In this document: positions 51,842-61,416 of the stretch, piece by piece
Layout of the letters: every line of letters starts with the position of its first letter
How positions within the stretch are numbered: the stretch's first letter is position 1
NCBI GenBank assembly: GCA_015075275.1
Contig: JABTUU010000001.1
Coordinates: 372,001 to 436,000 of the forward strand
DNA length: 64,000 nucleotides
Direction of reading: 5' to 3'
Source of the DNA: Anaerolineales bacterium
GTDB lineage: Bacteria; Chloroflexota; Anaerolineae; Anaerolineales; Villigracilaceae
Made by a program: the position numbers and the translations under genes
Notes under the pieces: model-generated
The model's database searches: none
Seen by the model: only the letters and a program-made list of their open reading frames with translations
Told to the model about the DNA's origin: nothing

Positions 51842-53364
51842 ACCCTGTGACTATTTTATTGAGCATCATTGGCTTGCTTGTCGGCGCTGCTGCCGGATAC
51901 TTCTTTCATCGCTATCAGGTCGAGCAGGCGCTCAAAAACCAGCAGGATAAAGTTGATAATATTTTGAAAGGCGCGAATGAGCAGGCGCGCTTGATCGAGA
52001 GCCAGGCGCGCGAGAGCGCGACGAAGATCACCCGCGCGGCGGAAGGCGAGAATAAGGAACGGCGCAATGAGTTAAACAGAGAGACCGAACGCCTCGATAA
52101 GCGCCGCGCTGAATTGGACAGCCGCTTCGACAAAATGGAGCAACGCGAGCAACAACTCAATCGTCGTCAGTCGCAAGTTGATCGACGCCATAACGAGATA
52201 GAGAAACTGCATGAAGATCAGGTGAACAAGCTTGAACAGATCGCCGGATTATCTGCCGAGGAAGCGAAAAAGGATTTATTTGCCGCCGTCGAAAAGGAAT
52301 CGCGCGGCGATATGGCGCGTATTATTCGTCAGATTGAGGCGGAAGCGCGCGAGGAAGGCGAGAAACGCGCTCGTAAATTGATCGCGGATGCGATTCAACG
52401 CGTTGCGTCGGAACATGTGGCGGAAGTTACGCGCGCGGTTGTGACGTTGCCCAGCGAAGAAATGAAGGGCCGCATCGTTGGACGCAATGGACGCAACATC
52501 AAAGCTTTTGAGCAAGCCGCCGGCGTGGACGTGATCGTGGACGATACGCCAGACTCGGTCACGATTTCATGCTTCGATTCGGTGCGCCGCGAGATCGGAC
52601 GGCGCGCGCTAGCGAAATTAGTATTGGATGGAAGGATTCATCCCGCGCATATTGAGAAGATCGTAGAAGATGAGACGCGAGCGGTGGATAAGATCATCAA
52701 CGAAGCGGGCGAGCAAGCTGCGTTTGAAGCGAATGTTTCAGGGTTGCATCAAGAAGTATTGCGCATGATGGGGCGGCTTAAATTTCGCACATCGTATGGG
52801 CAAAATCAACTCGCGCACGCGGTGGAAGTCTCTAAACTGGCGGGCATCCTTGCCGCGGAGATCGGCGCAAATGTCGAATTGTCTAAATTGGGCGGCTTCC
52901 TGCACGACATCGGAAAAGCGATGGATCATAATCAAGACGGCACGCATGCCAAGCTTGGCGCGGAATTCTGCCGGCGGTACGGCGTCAACTCGATCGTTGT
53001 GAACGCCATTGAAGCGCATCATCATGAAGTGGATCAACTGACGGTTGAGGCGGTCATCACAGAGGCGGCGGACGCGATTTCTGGCGCGAGACCGGGCGCG
53101 CGGCGCGAAGACCTTGAAGCTTATATTAAACGTATCCGCTCGCTTGAAGAAATGTCCATGTCGTTTGAGGGAGTCAAGCAAGCGTTTGCGATTCAAGCCG
53201 GGCGCGAAGTGCGTATCCTCGTCAAACCTGATGCGATTGACGACCTCGCTTCAGTGCGATTGGCGCGCGATGTGGCGAAGAAAATCGAGGAGACCATGCA
53301 ATATCCCGGTCAAATTAAAGTGACCGTCATTCGCGAAACGCGAGCGACGGGCATCGCAAAATAA
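51838..53364 (+). CDS. rny: Ribonuclease Y
   Basis: A 508-residue endoribonuclease. N-terminal membrane anchor at residues 3-24, a long Gln/Arg/Glu-rich coiled coil (residues 28-185), KH domain (GRIVGRNGRNIKAFEQAAGVDVIVDD near 200), HD domain (GGFLHDIGKAMD near 350) and the conserved C-terminus with QYPGQIKVTVIRE. It initiates mRNA decay at the membrane. It is translationally coupled to recX and ends at a bidirectional terminator. Confidence 0.97.
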   Translation: MNPVTILLSIIGLLVGAAAGYFFHRYQVEQALKNQQDKVDNILKGANEQARLIESQARESATKITRAAEGENKERRNELNRETERLDKRRAELDSRFDKMEQREQQLNRRQSQVDRRHNEIEKLHEDQVNKLEQIAGLSAEEAKKDLFAAVEKESRGDMARIIRQIEAEAREEGEKRARKLIADAIQRVASEHVAEVTRAVVTLPSEEMKGRIVGRNGRNIKAFEQAAGVDVIVDDTPDSVTISCFDSVRREIGRRALAKLVLDGRIHPAHIEKIVEDETRAVDKIINEAGEQAAFEANVSGLHQEVLRMMGRLKFRTSYGQNQLAHAVEVSKLAGILAAEIGANVELSKLGGFLHDIGKAMDHNQDGTHAKLGAEFCRRYGVNSIVVNAIEAHHHEVDQLTVEAVITEAADAISGARPGARREDLEAYIKRIRSLEEMSMSFEGVKQAFAIQAGREVRILVKPDAIDDLASVRLARDVAKKIEETMQYPGQIKVTVIRETRATGIAK

Positions 53365-53368
53365 TCGA

Positions 53369-53400
53369 AGAACCGCGCCTAAAAGGGCGCGGTTCTTTAT
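53369..53400. terminator. Bidirectional terminator between rny and the metallo-hydrolase gene
   Basis: AGAACCGCGCC-taaaag-GGCGCGGTTCT followed by TTATATTTT. Confidence 0.9.
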
Positions 53401-54041
53401 ATTTTCAGGGTATTTACGAACGGGTTGCTTCGCTTCTCTTGCGCGACCGTTGTTTCTGGTCCGTGACCGGGCAGTAGACGAGTGTCGTCGGGCAGGGTGA
53501 AAATTTGTTCGCGGATGCTTCTTTCGAGGGAATGCCAATCGCCGCCGGGCAGGTCGGTGCGACCGACGGAGCCGGCGAAGATCAAGTCGCCGCAAAAGCA
53601 GGTCGAAGCGGAAGGAACGTATAAGATACAGTGACCGAGCGTATGCCCTGGCGTAAAGCGAATCTCGAACTCTACCGAGCCGAGTTTCATGGTCATCTTG
53701 TGTTCAAAATCAATCGTCGGTTCAGGACCCGGGTCAATATCGAATCCGAAGGCTGCGCCGCCTCCGCCTGCGCGCCACAAAACGTGATCATTGGGATGCA
53801 ACGCTGTCAGCGGAAGCGGATTTAACGCATCGGCAATTTCAGCCGCGCCGCCGATGTGATCGAAATGCGCGTGCGTGTACCATAAATGACCGATGCGCCA
53901 GCCGCGTTTGCGCGCGGTTTCCAGAATAGTAAGACCGTCCCATGCAGGATCAATAACCGCCGCTTCTTTCGTATTTGAGTCGGCGACGAGATAGGCGTTT
54001 GTTTGCACAGGTCCGAGCGTGAAGGGTTCGATTTCGAGCAT
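53397..54041 (-). CDS. Metallo-beta-lactamase-fold hydrolase, glyoxalase-II-like
   Basis: A 214-residue protein. The metal motif is THAHFDHIGG near residue 58; GHTLGHCILY carries the next His, CGDLIFAGSVGRTDLPGGD the bridging Asp region, and LLPGHGPETT the last His. This resembles YcbL-type proteins related to glyoxalase II. The substrate is not known. The start at 54041 has no strong ribosome site. Confidence 0.88.
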   Translation of the reverse strand: MLEIEPFTLGPVQTNAYLVADSNTKEAAVIDPAWDGLTILETARKRGWRIGHLWYTHAHFDHIGGAAEIADALNPLPLTALHPNDHVLWRAGGGGAAFGFDIDPGPEPTIDFEHKMTMKLGSVEFEIRFTPGHTLGHCILYVPSASTCFCGDLIFAGSVGRTDLPGGDWHSLERSIREQIFTLPDDTRLLPGHGPETTVAQEKRSNPFVNTLKI

Positions 54042-54115
54042 AGAGCAGTCTCCGCGGCGCTGAAATACAAATGAGCGCGTTGTATCGTCTCCATTATGCC
54101 ATATCTGACTTCAAC

Positions 54116-54895
54116 TCAAGCGTTCTCTTCCACGCGTTGAATAAATTGCAACGCCGCCTCGAATACTTGTCGTCGCGCCGCGTCGCGTGTGACGACGTGT
54201 CCCGATCCGCTGACTAGGAGCGTTTCCGTCTTTGCTGCGTTGACCAGCGCCGCGCGAATTTTCTCCAGATTGTCGGCTGGCACATAATCGTCGTCTTTGG
54301 AATGGATCAGTAAAACGGGCGCTTGCGCGTCTGGCAACGTTGCGCGCATATTGGCAAGCAGTTTTTGCAATTCAGCCGCCGATCGAATAGGGTTTTGCGA
54401 GTAAGAAACATGGTCGCGATAAGCGGCTTGATCGAACCAGCCGCTGCCGGGAGCGGCGCTGCCTTTGGGCGCATAGCGTTTGAACGCGCTAAGAAGACGC
54501 AGAAGCCAAACTGGATAATTGAACGGCAACTGAAACGGCGCAGACATGGCGATCACCCCAGTCGCCGCTAGGCGCGTAGACGTCAAGAGCGCGAGAACGC
54601 CGCCCATCGAAAGTCCGCAAAAGAAGATGCGGTCTGAAACGCCGCGCAAGAAGTGATAGCCGTCTTCCACAGAAGCGATCCAGTCAGTGTAACGCGAGCG
54701 GATCATGTCTTCGGGAGCGGTGGCATGCCCGGTCAATCGAATGCCCAAGCAAGTAAATCCGCGCCCGTTCAAGAATTCTCCCAACTCGCGCATTTCTTTT
54801 GGAGTGCCTGTGAATCCGTGAATCAGTAGACAAGCGGGCTTGCCCGGGTCGCCCGGGAAAAAGAACGGTTCGGCGGTAGGAATAATTTGGGGCAT
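54116..54895 (-). CDS. Alpha/beta-hydrolase, carboxylesterase type
   Basis: A 259-residue protein. The oxyanion motif is LLIHGFTGTPKE near residue 23, the nucleophile elbow GLSMGGVLAL near 94, the acid residue in HSKDDDYVPADN and the last His in SGSGHVVTRD. This is the Est30/monoacylglycerol-lipase type, acting on short acyl esters. TATAAT (54903-54908, minus) ends 7 nt before the ATG, so its mRNA is probably leaderless. Confidence 0.9.
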   Translation of the reverse strand: MPQIIPTAEPFFFPGDPGKPACLLIHGFTGTPKEMRELGEFLNGRGFTCLGIRLTGHATAPEDMIRSRYTDWIASVEDGYHFLRGVSDRIFFCGLSMGGVLALLTSTRLAATGVIAMSAPFQLPFNYPVWLLRLLSAFKRYAPKGSAAPGSGWFDQAAYRDHVSYSQNPIRSAAELQKLLANMRATLPDAQAPVLLIHSKDDDYVPADNLEKIRAALVNAAKTETLLVSGSGHVVTRDAARRQVFEAALQFIQRVEENA

Positions 54896-54902
54896 ATGCG
54901 GA

Positions 54903-54973
54903 ATTATAGACTATCTCTCGTGCGTTAACGCGCCAAAAATCCGATGGCTCTGCGTACAAAGATTAAGTACAAT
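54903..54973. promoter_or_regulatory. Divergent pair of -10 boxes for leaderless transcripts
   Basis: Minus TATAAT at 54903-54908 serves the esterase gene (7 nt to its ATG). Plus TACAAT at 54968-54973 serves the SH3 lipoprotein gene (8 nt to its ATG). Confidence 0.5.
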
Positions 54974-54981
54974 TACGAGAT

Positions 54982-55779
54982 ATGAAAATTGCGCCATTCA
55001 TTTCCGTAGTATGTTTTCTCACTGTCGCCGCTTGCGCGCCTCAGCCGCAAAGACCTTCTGTGCCTCTCTCTCCGATGGATACGGCAACGCTTGTTTCTGC
55101 GACCTTTACCGCCGTTCCTTCGCCGACTTTCACTGTTACGCCTTCGCCTACGCGCGCCTTTACGCCAACTGCGACCGATACGCCGACGCCAACTGCGCTT
55201 CCTACTGTTGAAAGTTTATCCGCTACGGTCAATGCGGATAAACTAAGCTGTCGTTACGGACCTGGCGCTGAGTATCTTTATCTTATTGCCTTTAATCGAA
55301 CCGCAAAACTTAAGCTGATCGGGCGCGCCGATGCGAACAATTGGGTTCTGGTTAGCAATACAGACAGTCAAAACCGAAGCGCGAATTGCTGGGTGAATAA
55401 GAAATTTATCGACGTTCAGGGCGATACGCTCGCTTTGAGCGTCGTATATCCCGGGCTGGCGCTTCCAGTTTCGCCGTATTATCCCGGACCGAAGTGGGCA
55501 AGCGCCAAACGCGATGAAAATGGCAAAGTGGTTATTTCGTGGGAGCCGGTTCCGATCAGCCCGGGAAAGTATGAAGATGAAAATATGCATCAGTATATTG
55601 TTGAAGTGTGGCGCTGCGAGGCGGGGAGGACTATTTTTGAAACACTCGGTTCTAACGAACCGTTTATTACGATCGGTGTAGATGAAGCCGGATGCGTTGC
55701 GCCTTCATGGGGGCGCGTTTTCGTGCAGGAAAAGCACGGCTATGGCGGACCTGTTGAGATTCCCTGGCCCCAACCGTAG
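54982..55779 (+). CDS. Lipoprotein with Thr/Pro stalk and SH3-like domain
   Basis: A 265-residue precursor. Lipobox VAAC near residues 15-18, a stalk of TPSPT/TPTATDTPTPT units (residues 34-75), then an SH3b-like region (NADKLSCRYGPGAEYLYLIAF ... NCWVNKKFIDV). A further domain at about 155-265 has two Cys residues and many aromatic residues. It is a likely cell-envelope binding protein, related in layout to the 24691 gene. Confidence 0.75.
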   Translation: MKIAPFISVVCFLTVAACAPQPQRPSVPLSPMDTATLVSATFTAVPSPTFTVTPSPTRAFTPTATDTPTPTALPTVESLSATVNADKLSCRYGPGAEYLYLIAFNRTAKLKLIGRADANNWVLVSNTDSQNRSANCWVNKKFIDVQGDTLALSVVYPGLALPVSPYYPGPKWASAKRDENGKVVISWEPVPISPGKYEDENMHQYIVEVWRCEAGRTIFETLGSNEPFITIGVDEAGCVAPSWGRVFVQEKHGYGGPVEIPWPQP

Positions 55780-55897
55780 GGAAGGATTTGTCGGCGGTTG
55801 GATTTGACAACGGCGAAGCAGTGTATAATCTTCTCATTAAATATTTCTAGATCGGCAGTCCACCGCTGTTTTTGACTGAGGGATACTCAATCGCTAC

Positions 55898-55933
55898 ATG
55901 TGCAAGACTTCTGAAGAACAGGATTTCGTTTGA
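55898..55933 (+). CDS. Possible 11-codon leader peptide coupled to the DEAD-box helicase gene
   Basis: ATG at 55898 opens MCKTSEEQDFV; its TGA overlaps the TTG start of the helicase gene (TTGA). The overlap would let ribosomes restart on the rare TTG start. It is short, so chance is possible. Nothing shows translation except its position after a promoter-like TATAAT (55824-55829) and the overlap. Confidence 0.35.
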   Translation: MCKTSEEQDFV

Positions 55934-57162
55934 ACTTCACGCAATTTAATCTAGCCCCCCGCCTTATACAGGGCATCAACGCCGCAGGCTATGAAATCGC
56001 TACGCCGATTCAAGAAGCGGCGATCCCCGCCGCGTTGCGAGGACGAGACATCATCGGCACCGCGCAGACTGGCACGGGCAAGACCGCCGCGTTCGTCCTC
56101 CCCATTTTGAACAAGTTACTCGACGGTCAACGCGGGATGCCGCGCGCGCTTATCGTAACGCCGACGCGCGAACTTGCCGAGCAGATCCATCAAGTAACGA
56201 AGACTCTGTCAATTGGGACGGGGCTGAAGAGCGCGACCATCTATGGGGGCGTTGGAAGCGACCGTCAGATTAAGGCGTTGCGCGCCGGCGTGGAGATTCT
56301 CGTTGCGTGCCCGGGGCGCCTGCTTGATCTCATCAGCCAACGGCATGCAAAAATGAATAATATCGAAATTCTGGTGCTTGATGAAGCCGACCGTATGTTC
56401 GATATGGGCTTTTTGCCCGATGTGAAACGCATCATCAAAGCCGTTCCGGCGCGACGGCAAACGATGTTGTTCTCGGCGACTTTCCCTGCCGAAGTGGAGC
56501 AACTTGCATCGCAAGCATTGATCGAGCCGCAAAAAATTTCGATGGGCATCAGTAAGCCTGCCGTTACGGTAAGTCATGCGTTATATCCCGTGCCGCAACA
56601 TTTGAAAACGGAATTGTTGTTGAAACTGCTCAAACAAATCGATTCGGATTCCATGCTGGTTTTCACGCGCACGAAACATCGCGCCGACAAAGTGGCAAAA
56701 CAGATCGCGCACGCGGGATTTCGCGTCACAAGCCTGCACGGCAACCGTACGCAAGGACAGCGCGAGCGCGCGCTTCACGGATTCAAAACGGGACACTTTC
56801 ATATCATGGTCGCTACCGACATCGCGGCGCGCGGTCTCGACATTGACAGCATCACGCACGTTATCAACTACGACATGCCCGATACCGCCGACGCCTACAT
56901 CCATCGCATCGGTCGCACGGGACGCGCGCAACGCACCGGCGACGCGTTCACGCTGGTCACCGATGAAGACAAGGATATGATTCGGACTCTCGAACGTATC
57001 ATGGGACATCCGCTGGAGAAGAAGACTCTCCCCGACTTCGACTACTCGCCGCCCGCCCCGCCGAGGTCTGGTCACCAGCGCCGCGAAGGGACTCGTCCCC
57101 CGCGCCCCGCTCCCACGCCGACGAGGTTCTCGAAGAATCGTCTTGCGCCCAAACGCAAATAG
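55930..57162 (+). CDS. DEAD-box ATP-dependent RNA helicase
   Basis: The start is TTG 55930 (MNFTQFNL), because the family N-terminus begins there and no ATG is nearby. The 410-residue helicase has the Q motif (GYEIATPIQEAAIP), AQTGTGKTAAF, PTRELAEQ, VLDEADRMFD, SATFP, RGLDIDSITHVINYD and HRIGRTGRA. The C-terminus is basic and Pro-rich (RFSKNRLAPKRK). It remodels RNA; cold or ribosome roles are typical. A leader of about 95 nt with the coupled peptide precedes it. Confidence 0.95.
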   Translation: MNFTQFNLAPRLIQGINAAGYEIATPIQEAAIPAALRGRDIIGTAQTGTGKTAAFVLPILNKLLDGQRGMPRALIVTPTRELAEQIHQVTKTLSIGTGLKSATIYGGVGSDRQIKALRAGVEILVACPGRLLDLISQRHAKMNNIEILVLDEADRMFDMGFLPDVKRIIKAVPARRQTMLFSATFPAEVEQLASQALIEPQKISMGISKPAVTVSHALYPVPQHLKTELLLKLLKQIDSDSMLVFTRTKHRADKVAKQIAHAGFRVTSLHGNRTQGQRERALHGFKTGHFHIMVATDIAARGLDIDSITHVINYDMPDTADAYIHRIGRTGRAQRTGDAFTLVTDEDKDMIRTLERIMGHPLEKKTLPDFDYSPPAPPRSGHQRREGTRPPRPAPTPTRFSKNRLAPKRK

Positions 57163-57223
57163 CGGTTTCGAAATCGGGCTATTTGACAGGCGAACAAATG
57201 TCGTTTTGCCATGTGAGATAAAA

Positions 57224-57254
57224 ACAGCCGCAAAATTGCGGACTGTTTTTTTAT
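57224..57254 (+). terminator. Terminator after the DEAD-box helicase
   Basis: ACAG-CCGCAA-aa-TTGCGG-a-CTGT followed by seven T. Confidence 0.85.
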
Positions 57255-57335
57255 CTCGAGAATGAATTTTCACGACGGTAGAACTTGTGGACATGGTGTA
57301 GTGTTAAAAACTTCTTATTTGAACAAATATTGGTG

Positions 57336-58211
57336 ATGAAAGAACTGACTGGCATTCTCCTCATTGCTCTCTCTGCGGCTTGCTTCGGAACGCTTGCCAT
57401 ATTAGGGCGTTATGCCTATGCCGCGGGCATGGATACGTTCACGGTTTTGTTTCTCCGCTTTTCGCTGGCGGCGATCTTGATGGCGGTCTTGCTTGTTGCG
57501 CGGCGTGAATCTCTGCCGAGGGGAAAAATACTCGCGCAATTGATCGGAATGGGTGCGTTGGGATATGTTGGGCAATCGTTCATGTATCTGACGGCGATCA
57601 ATTATGCCTCGGCAGGGCTTGTTGCTTTGCTTTTGTATTTATATCCGTTCTTTGTGCTGATCCTCTCGGTGATCGTGTTCCGCGAGCGTGTGACGCGCCT
57701 CAAGATCACGGCGCTGGCGTTGGCATTGTTCGGAACCGCGCTAACCGTTGACCCGCAAGGCGGACAATTCATCGGCGCGTTGATGGCAATTGCCGCGGCG
57801 ATGATCTACTCGGTTTACATCATCGTCGGCGCGAACGTTATGAAACATGTTTCGCCTGTCCAATCGTCCACGGTGATCTTCGCCTCGGCTGGCGTGGTAT
57901 TTGGAACGATCACATTCATCAATGGCGCGCATTTTCCTGTTGTCAATTCAGGTTGGCTTACCATCGCCGGTATCGTGCTGATCGCCACCGTCATTCCCGT
58001 TGTTGCGTTTCTGGCAGGATTGGAACGCGTCGGACCGACGAATGCCGCAATGCTCTCCACTCTGGAGCCGGTGGTAACTGTCATGTTGGGGGCAAGTCTG
58101 CTTGGGGAGAATCTTTCTCCTACCGGGTTAGTGGGAGGCGGATTGATCCTCGTCGCTGTCATCTTGTTAACGAGAAGCGAAATGCGAACGCCTGTCCAGC
58201 CAGAAGTGTAG
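57336..58211 (+). CDS. EamA/DMT-superfamily transporter
   Basis: The start is ATG 57336 (MKELTGILLIALSAACFG). The 291-residue protein has ten hydrophobic spans, two EamA repeats (about 5-135 and 150-285) and the usual SAACFG and ERVGPTNAAMLSTLEPVV segments. It is probably an exporter of small metabolites or amino acids; the substrate is unknown. Confidence 0.88.
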   Translation: MKELTGILLIALSAACFGTLAILGRYAYAAGMDTFTVLFLRFSLAAILMAVLLVARRESLPRGKILAQLIGMGALGYVGQSFMYLTAINYASAGLVALLLYLYPFFVLILSVIVFRERVTRLKITALALALFGTALTVDPQGGQFIGALMAIAAAMIYSVYIIVGANVMKHVSPVQSSTVIFASAGVVFGTITFINGAHFPVVNSGWLTIAGIVLIATVIPVVAFLAGLERVGPTNAAMLSTLEPVVTVMLGASLLGENLSPTGLVGGGLILVAVILLTRSEMRTPVQPEV

Positions 58212-58237
58212 CGCATTGGAAATGCTATAATCATCGC

Positions 58238-59161
58238 ATGAATTTCTTGATCACAGGAGCCGCGGGATTCCTCGGCTCTTCGCTTGCCAATCAACTTGCC
58301 CGCGAGGGACACCAGGTCCGCGGGTTGGATGATTTATCCACAGGCGATCCTCAATCTCTGGCGCCTGATGTGCATTTCACGCGCGGCGACGTGAGCGACC
58401 GCCCCAAGTTGTGGACTCTGCTTCAAGAGGTGGATGTCGTCTATCATCTCGCGGCGCGCGTTTCAGTGCCCGAGTCGGTTTTGTATCCGCGCGATTACAA
58501 CAACGTCAACGTCGGCGGGACGGTGGCGCTGATGGAGGCAATGCGGGATGTCGGCGTACGCCGCGTCGTTCTCGCCTCGAGTGGGGCTGTGTACGGCGAT
58601 CTAGCCGATCAACCGCTGACAGAGTCCCTCACCCCCACTCCGCGCTCACCGTATGCCGTCTCCAAACTTTCAGCGGAATACTACGTCCGCACGATCGGCG
58701 GGTTGTGGGGAATCGAAACCGTCAGCCTGCGGATCTTCAACGCCTACGGACCTGGTCAACATTTGCCCGCGTCTCATCCGCCTGTGGTGCCGCATTACTT
58801 GAAGCAAGCCCTCCGCGGCGGGACATTGGTCGCACACGGAGACGGCTCACAAACCCGCGATTATGTTTACGTGGATGATGTTGTCAGTGCGCTGGTTGCC
58901 GCGGCAACTGCGCCAAACGTAAACGGATTGGTGATCAACGTCGGGTCGGGAACGGAGACAAGTATCAAAGATTTGATCCAGCATGTGCTTGAGACAACAA
59001 ACAGCAAAGCCGAGGTCATCTACAACGCGAAAACATCGGGCGGCGTCTCACGCATGAGGGCAGATTTGTCGCTTGCGAATCAGAAATTGAATTATCGCCC
59101 ATCGTTGTCGCTGGCGGAGGGGTTGCGGTTGACTTTGAAACGGGATGCAAGATTCAAGTGA
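58238..59161 (+). CDS. NAD-dependent epimerase/dehydratase (UDP-glucose 4-epimerase-like)
   Basis: The start is ATG 58238, six nt after TATAAT (58226-58231). The 307-residue SDR protein has GAAGFLGSSLA (Rossmann) at residue 7 and the active-site pair SSGAVYGD with YAVSK (Tyr and Lys). YVDDVVSALVAA follows in the substrate domain. It converts nucleotide sugars for envelope glycans. The frame reaching up to 57953 overlaps the transporter gene and is noise. Confidence 0.9.
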   Translation: MNFLITGAAGFLGSSLANQLAREGHQVRGLDDLSTGDPQSLAPDVHFTRGDVSDRPKLWTLLQEVDVVYHLAARVSVPESVLYPRDYNNVNVGGTVALMEAMRDVGVRRVVLASSGAVYGDLADQPLTESLTPTPRSPYAVSKLSAEYYVRTIGGLWGIETVSLRIFNAYGPGQHLPASHPPVVPHYLKQALRGGTLVAHGDGSQTRDYVYVDDVVSALVAAATAPNVNGLVINVGSGTETSIKDLIQHVLETTNSKAEVIYNAKTSGGVSRMRADLSLANQKLNYRPSLSLAEGLRLTLKRDARFK

Positions 59162-59242
59162 TTCTCTTTATGTCGCTGCGATCTACGAGAAGCAAGCTCC
59201 TGTTAGAATATTTCACCGCACATCAAACAGAATTATTCCATG

Positions 59243-59283
59243 CGAGGAGATTGCTTCGCAACTTCGTGGCTCGCAACGACATT
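59243..59283. repeat. GAGATTGCTT/GCAACGACAT repeat upstream of the glycosylase gene
   Basis: CGAGGAGATTGCTTCGC ... GCTCGCAACGACAT. It shares both ends with the copy at 59864-59919. It lies between the epimerase and glycosylase genes. Confidence 0.6.
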
Positions 59284-59291
59284 ATTACACC

Positions 59292-59921
59292 ATGATTCTT
59301 CTTCGAGATTTTTATAACCGCCCCACACTGACTGTCGCCCGCGAACTGCTCGGCGCGCGGCTGGTGCGGATTCTCAACGGCAAGAAACTTGTCGGGCTGA
59401 TCGTGGAGACTGAAGCATATATCAGCGAAAAGGATTTGGCGTGTCACTGCAAAGCGGGACGAACACCGCGCACGCAGGTGATGTATGGAGAAGCTGGTCA
59501 TGCGTACGTCTATTTCACGTATGGGAATCACTGGATGTTCAACGTTGTAACCGAAAGAGTGGACTTCCCCGCCGCGGTGTTGATCCGCGCGATTCAGCCG
59601 ATGGAGGGAATTGAAACAATGATGAAGAGACGAAATGGGCGCGACACGTTCGGTCCAGGGAAGTTGACGCAGACGATGGGAATCACTAAAAGGGAGAACA
59701 CGGTTGACTTGACCGAACCAGCCTCCCCGTTGAGAATCGAAGCGGGAGTCCAAGTCCCGAATTCGCTCGTGACGAAAAGTCCGCGTGTGGGTTTAAACAA
59801 TACACCAGAGCCATGGCTGTCGAAGCCGTGGAGGTTTAAAGTCAAGGACTGGAATATATCAAACGAGGAGATTGCTTTGGGATTTCGACGCTATCGCGTC
59901 TCAACCCTCGCAATGACATAA
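59292..59921 (+). CDS. DNA-3-methyladenine glycosylase (AAG/Mpg type)
   Basis: The start is ATG 59292 (MILLRDFYNRPTLTVARELLG). The 209-residue enzyme has GLIVETEAYISEKDLACH (with the catalytic Glu), GEAGHAYVYFTYGNHWMFNVV and GPGKLTQTMGI. It removes alkylated purines from DNA. The last roughly 20 residues (EEIALGFRRYRVSTLAMT) are encoded by a genomic repeat, so the ancestral C-terminus was probably shorter. fabI follows 9 bp after the stop. Confidence 0.92.
   Translation: MILLRDFYNRPTLTVARELLGARLVRILNGKKLVGLIVETEAYISEKDLACHCKAGRTPRTQVMYGEAGHAYVYFTYGNHWMFNVVTERVDFPAAVLIRAIQPMEGIETMMKRRNGRDTFGPGKLTQTMGITKRENTVDLTEPASPLRIEAGVQVPNSLVTKSPRVGLNNTPEPWLSKPWRFKVKDWNISNEEIALGFRRYRVSTLAMT
59864..59919. 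repeat. GAGATTGCTT/GCAATGACAT repeat inside the 3' end of the glycosylase gene
   Basis: CGAGGAGATTGCTT ... CCTCGCAATGACAT. It provides the last codons and nearly the stop of the glycosylase gene. Confidence 0.65.
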
Positions 59922-59930
59922 GGAGTTGAC

Positions 59931-60731
<801 letters not shown>

Positions 60732-60756
60732 ATCAGTTATCGGTGAGCAGTAAACA

Positions 60757-60786
60757 GTAGGGGCGACGTTCCGTCGCCCTTTTTGT
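60757..60786 (+). terminator. Terminator after fabI
   Basis: GGGCGACG-ttc-CGTCGCCC followed by TTTTTGTTTT. Confidence 0.9.
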
Positions 60787-60806
60787 TTTAACGGTAAAAT
60801 TGAATC

Positions 60807-61322
60807 ATGTTCAAACGCAACACAACACCCATAGAAACTCAACAACCCGCCGTAGGAGCCGTCGAGCGTATCACGTCGGTGCTTGGTTCGGGCGTAATTT
60901 GGCATGGGAGCATCAACGGTTCGGGCGGCGTCCGCATCGAGGGCGCGTTCGAGGGCGAGATCGCGTTGCGTGGGATGCTCGTTATCGGTGAAACGGGACG
61001 CGTCACGTGCCAGAATGTGCGCGCGAACGCGGTCATCGTAGCGGGCGCGGTGCGCGGCAACATCACGACTCAAAAGTTGGAAATTCGCGGCTCGGGTCGC
61101 GTGTGGGGAGATGTGGTCACAACGGCATTCGTGACGGAAGAAGGTGCGTTCCTTCGCGGACAAATCCGCATGGAAGAAACGGTCGAACTCGACCTTGAGC
61201 CTGCTCCCGAAACGACGCCTTCGGAAGCCGCCCAAGCCGAGTCCATCGCGGCGACGCCGATCGTGATTCCCGAAGCCGAGAAGACGCAGACGATTCGGAA
61301 GAAGAAAAAAGCGACAGAATAA
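60807..61322 (+). CDS. Bactofilin-family cytoskeletal protein
   Basis: A 171-residue protein. The central bactofilin beta-helix (residues 25-125) begins TSVLGSGVIWHGSINGSGGVRIEGAFEGEI and proceeds in hexad turns (VIVAGAVRGNITTQKLEIRGSGRVWGDV). The C-terminal tail is acidic then basic (KKKKATE). Bactofilins polymerise and scaffold envelope enzymes. TAAAAT (60795-60800) ends 6 nt before the ATG. Confidence 0.9.
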   Translation: MFKRNTTPIETQQPAVGAVERITSVLGSGVIWHGSINGSGGVRIEGAFEGEIALRGMLVIGETGRVTCQNVRANAVIVAGAVRGNITTQKLEIRGSGRVWGDVVTTAFVTEEGAFLRGQIRMEETVELDLEPAPETTPSEAAQAESIAATPIVIPEAEKTQTIRKKKKATE

Positions 61323-61338
61323 AGCGGAGCAATTTTGA

Positions 61339-61405
61339 ACCGCGAAGACCGCCAAGTACGCGAAGATTTTGTTTTTTTCTTTGCGACCTTCGCAGTCTTC
61401 GCGGT
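61339..61405. repeat. Palindromic intergenic repeat, CCGCGAAG family, copy 2
   Basis: ACCGCGAAGAC (61339-61349) is the inverse of GTCTTCGCGGT (61395-61405). The middle contains GCCAAGTACGCGAAG against CTTTGCGACCTTCGC. It ends 11 nt before the next ATG. Confidence 0.75.
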
Positions 61406-61416
61406 AAATTTTTCTT

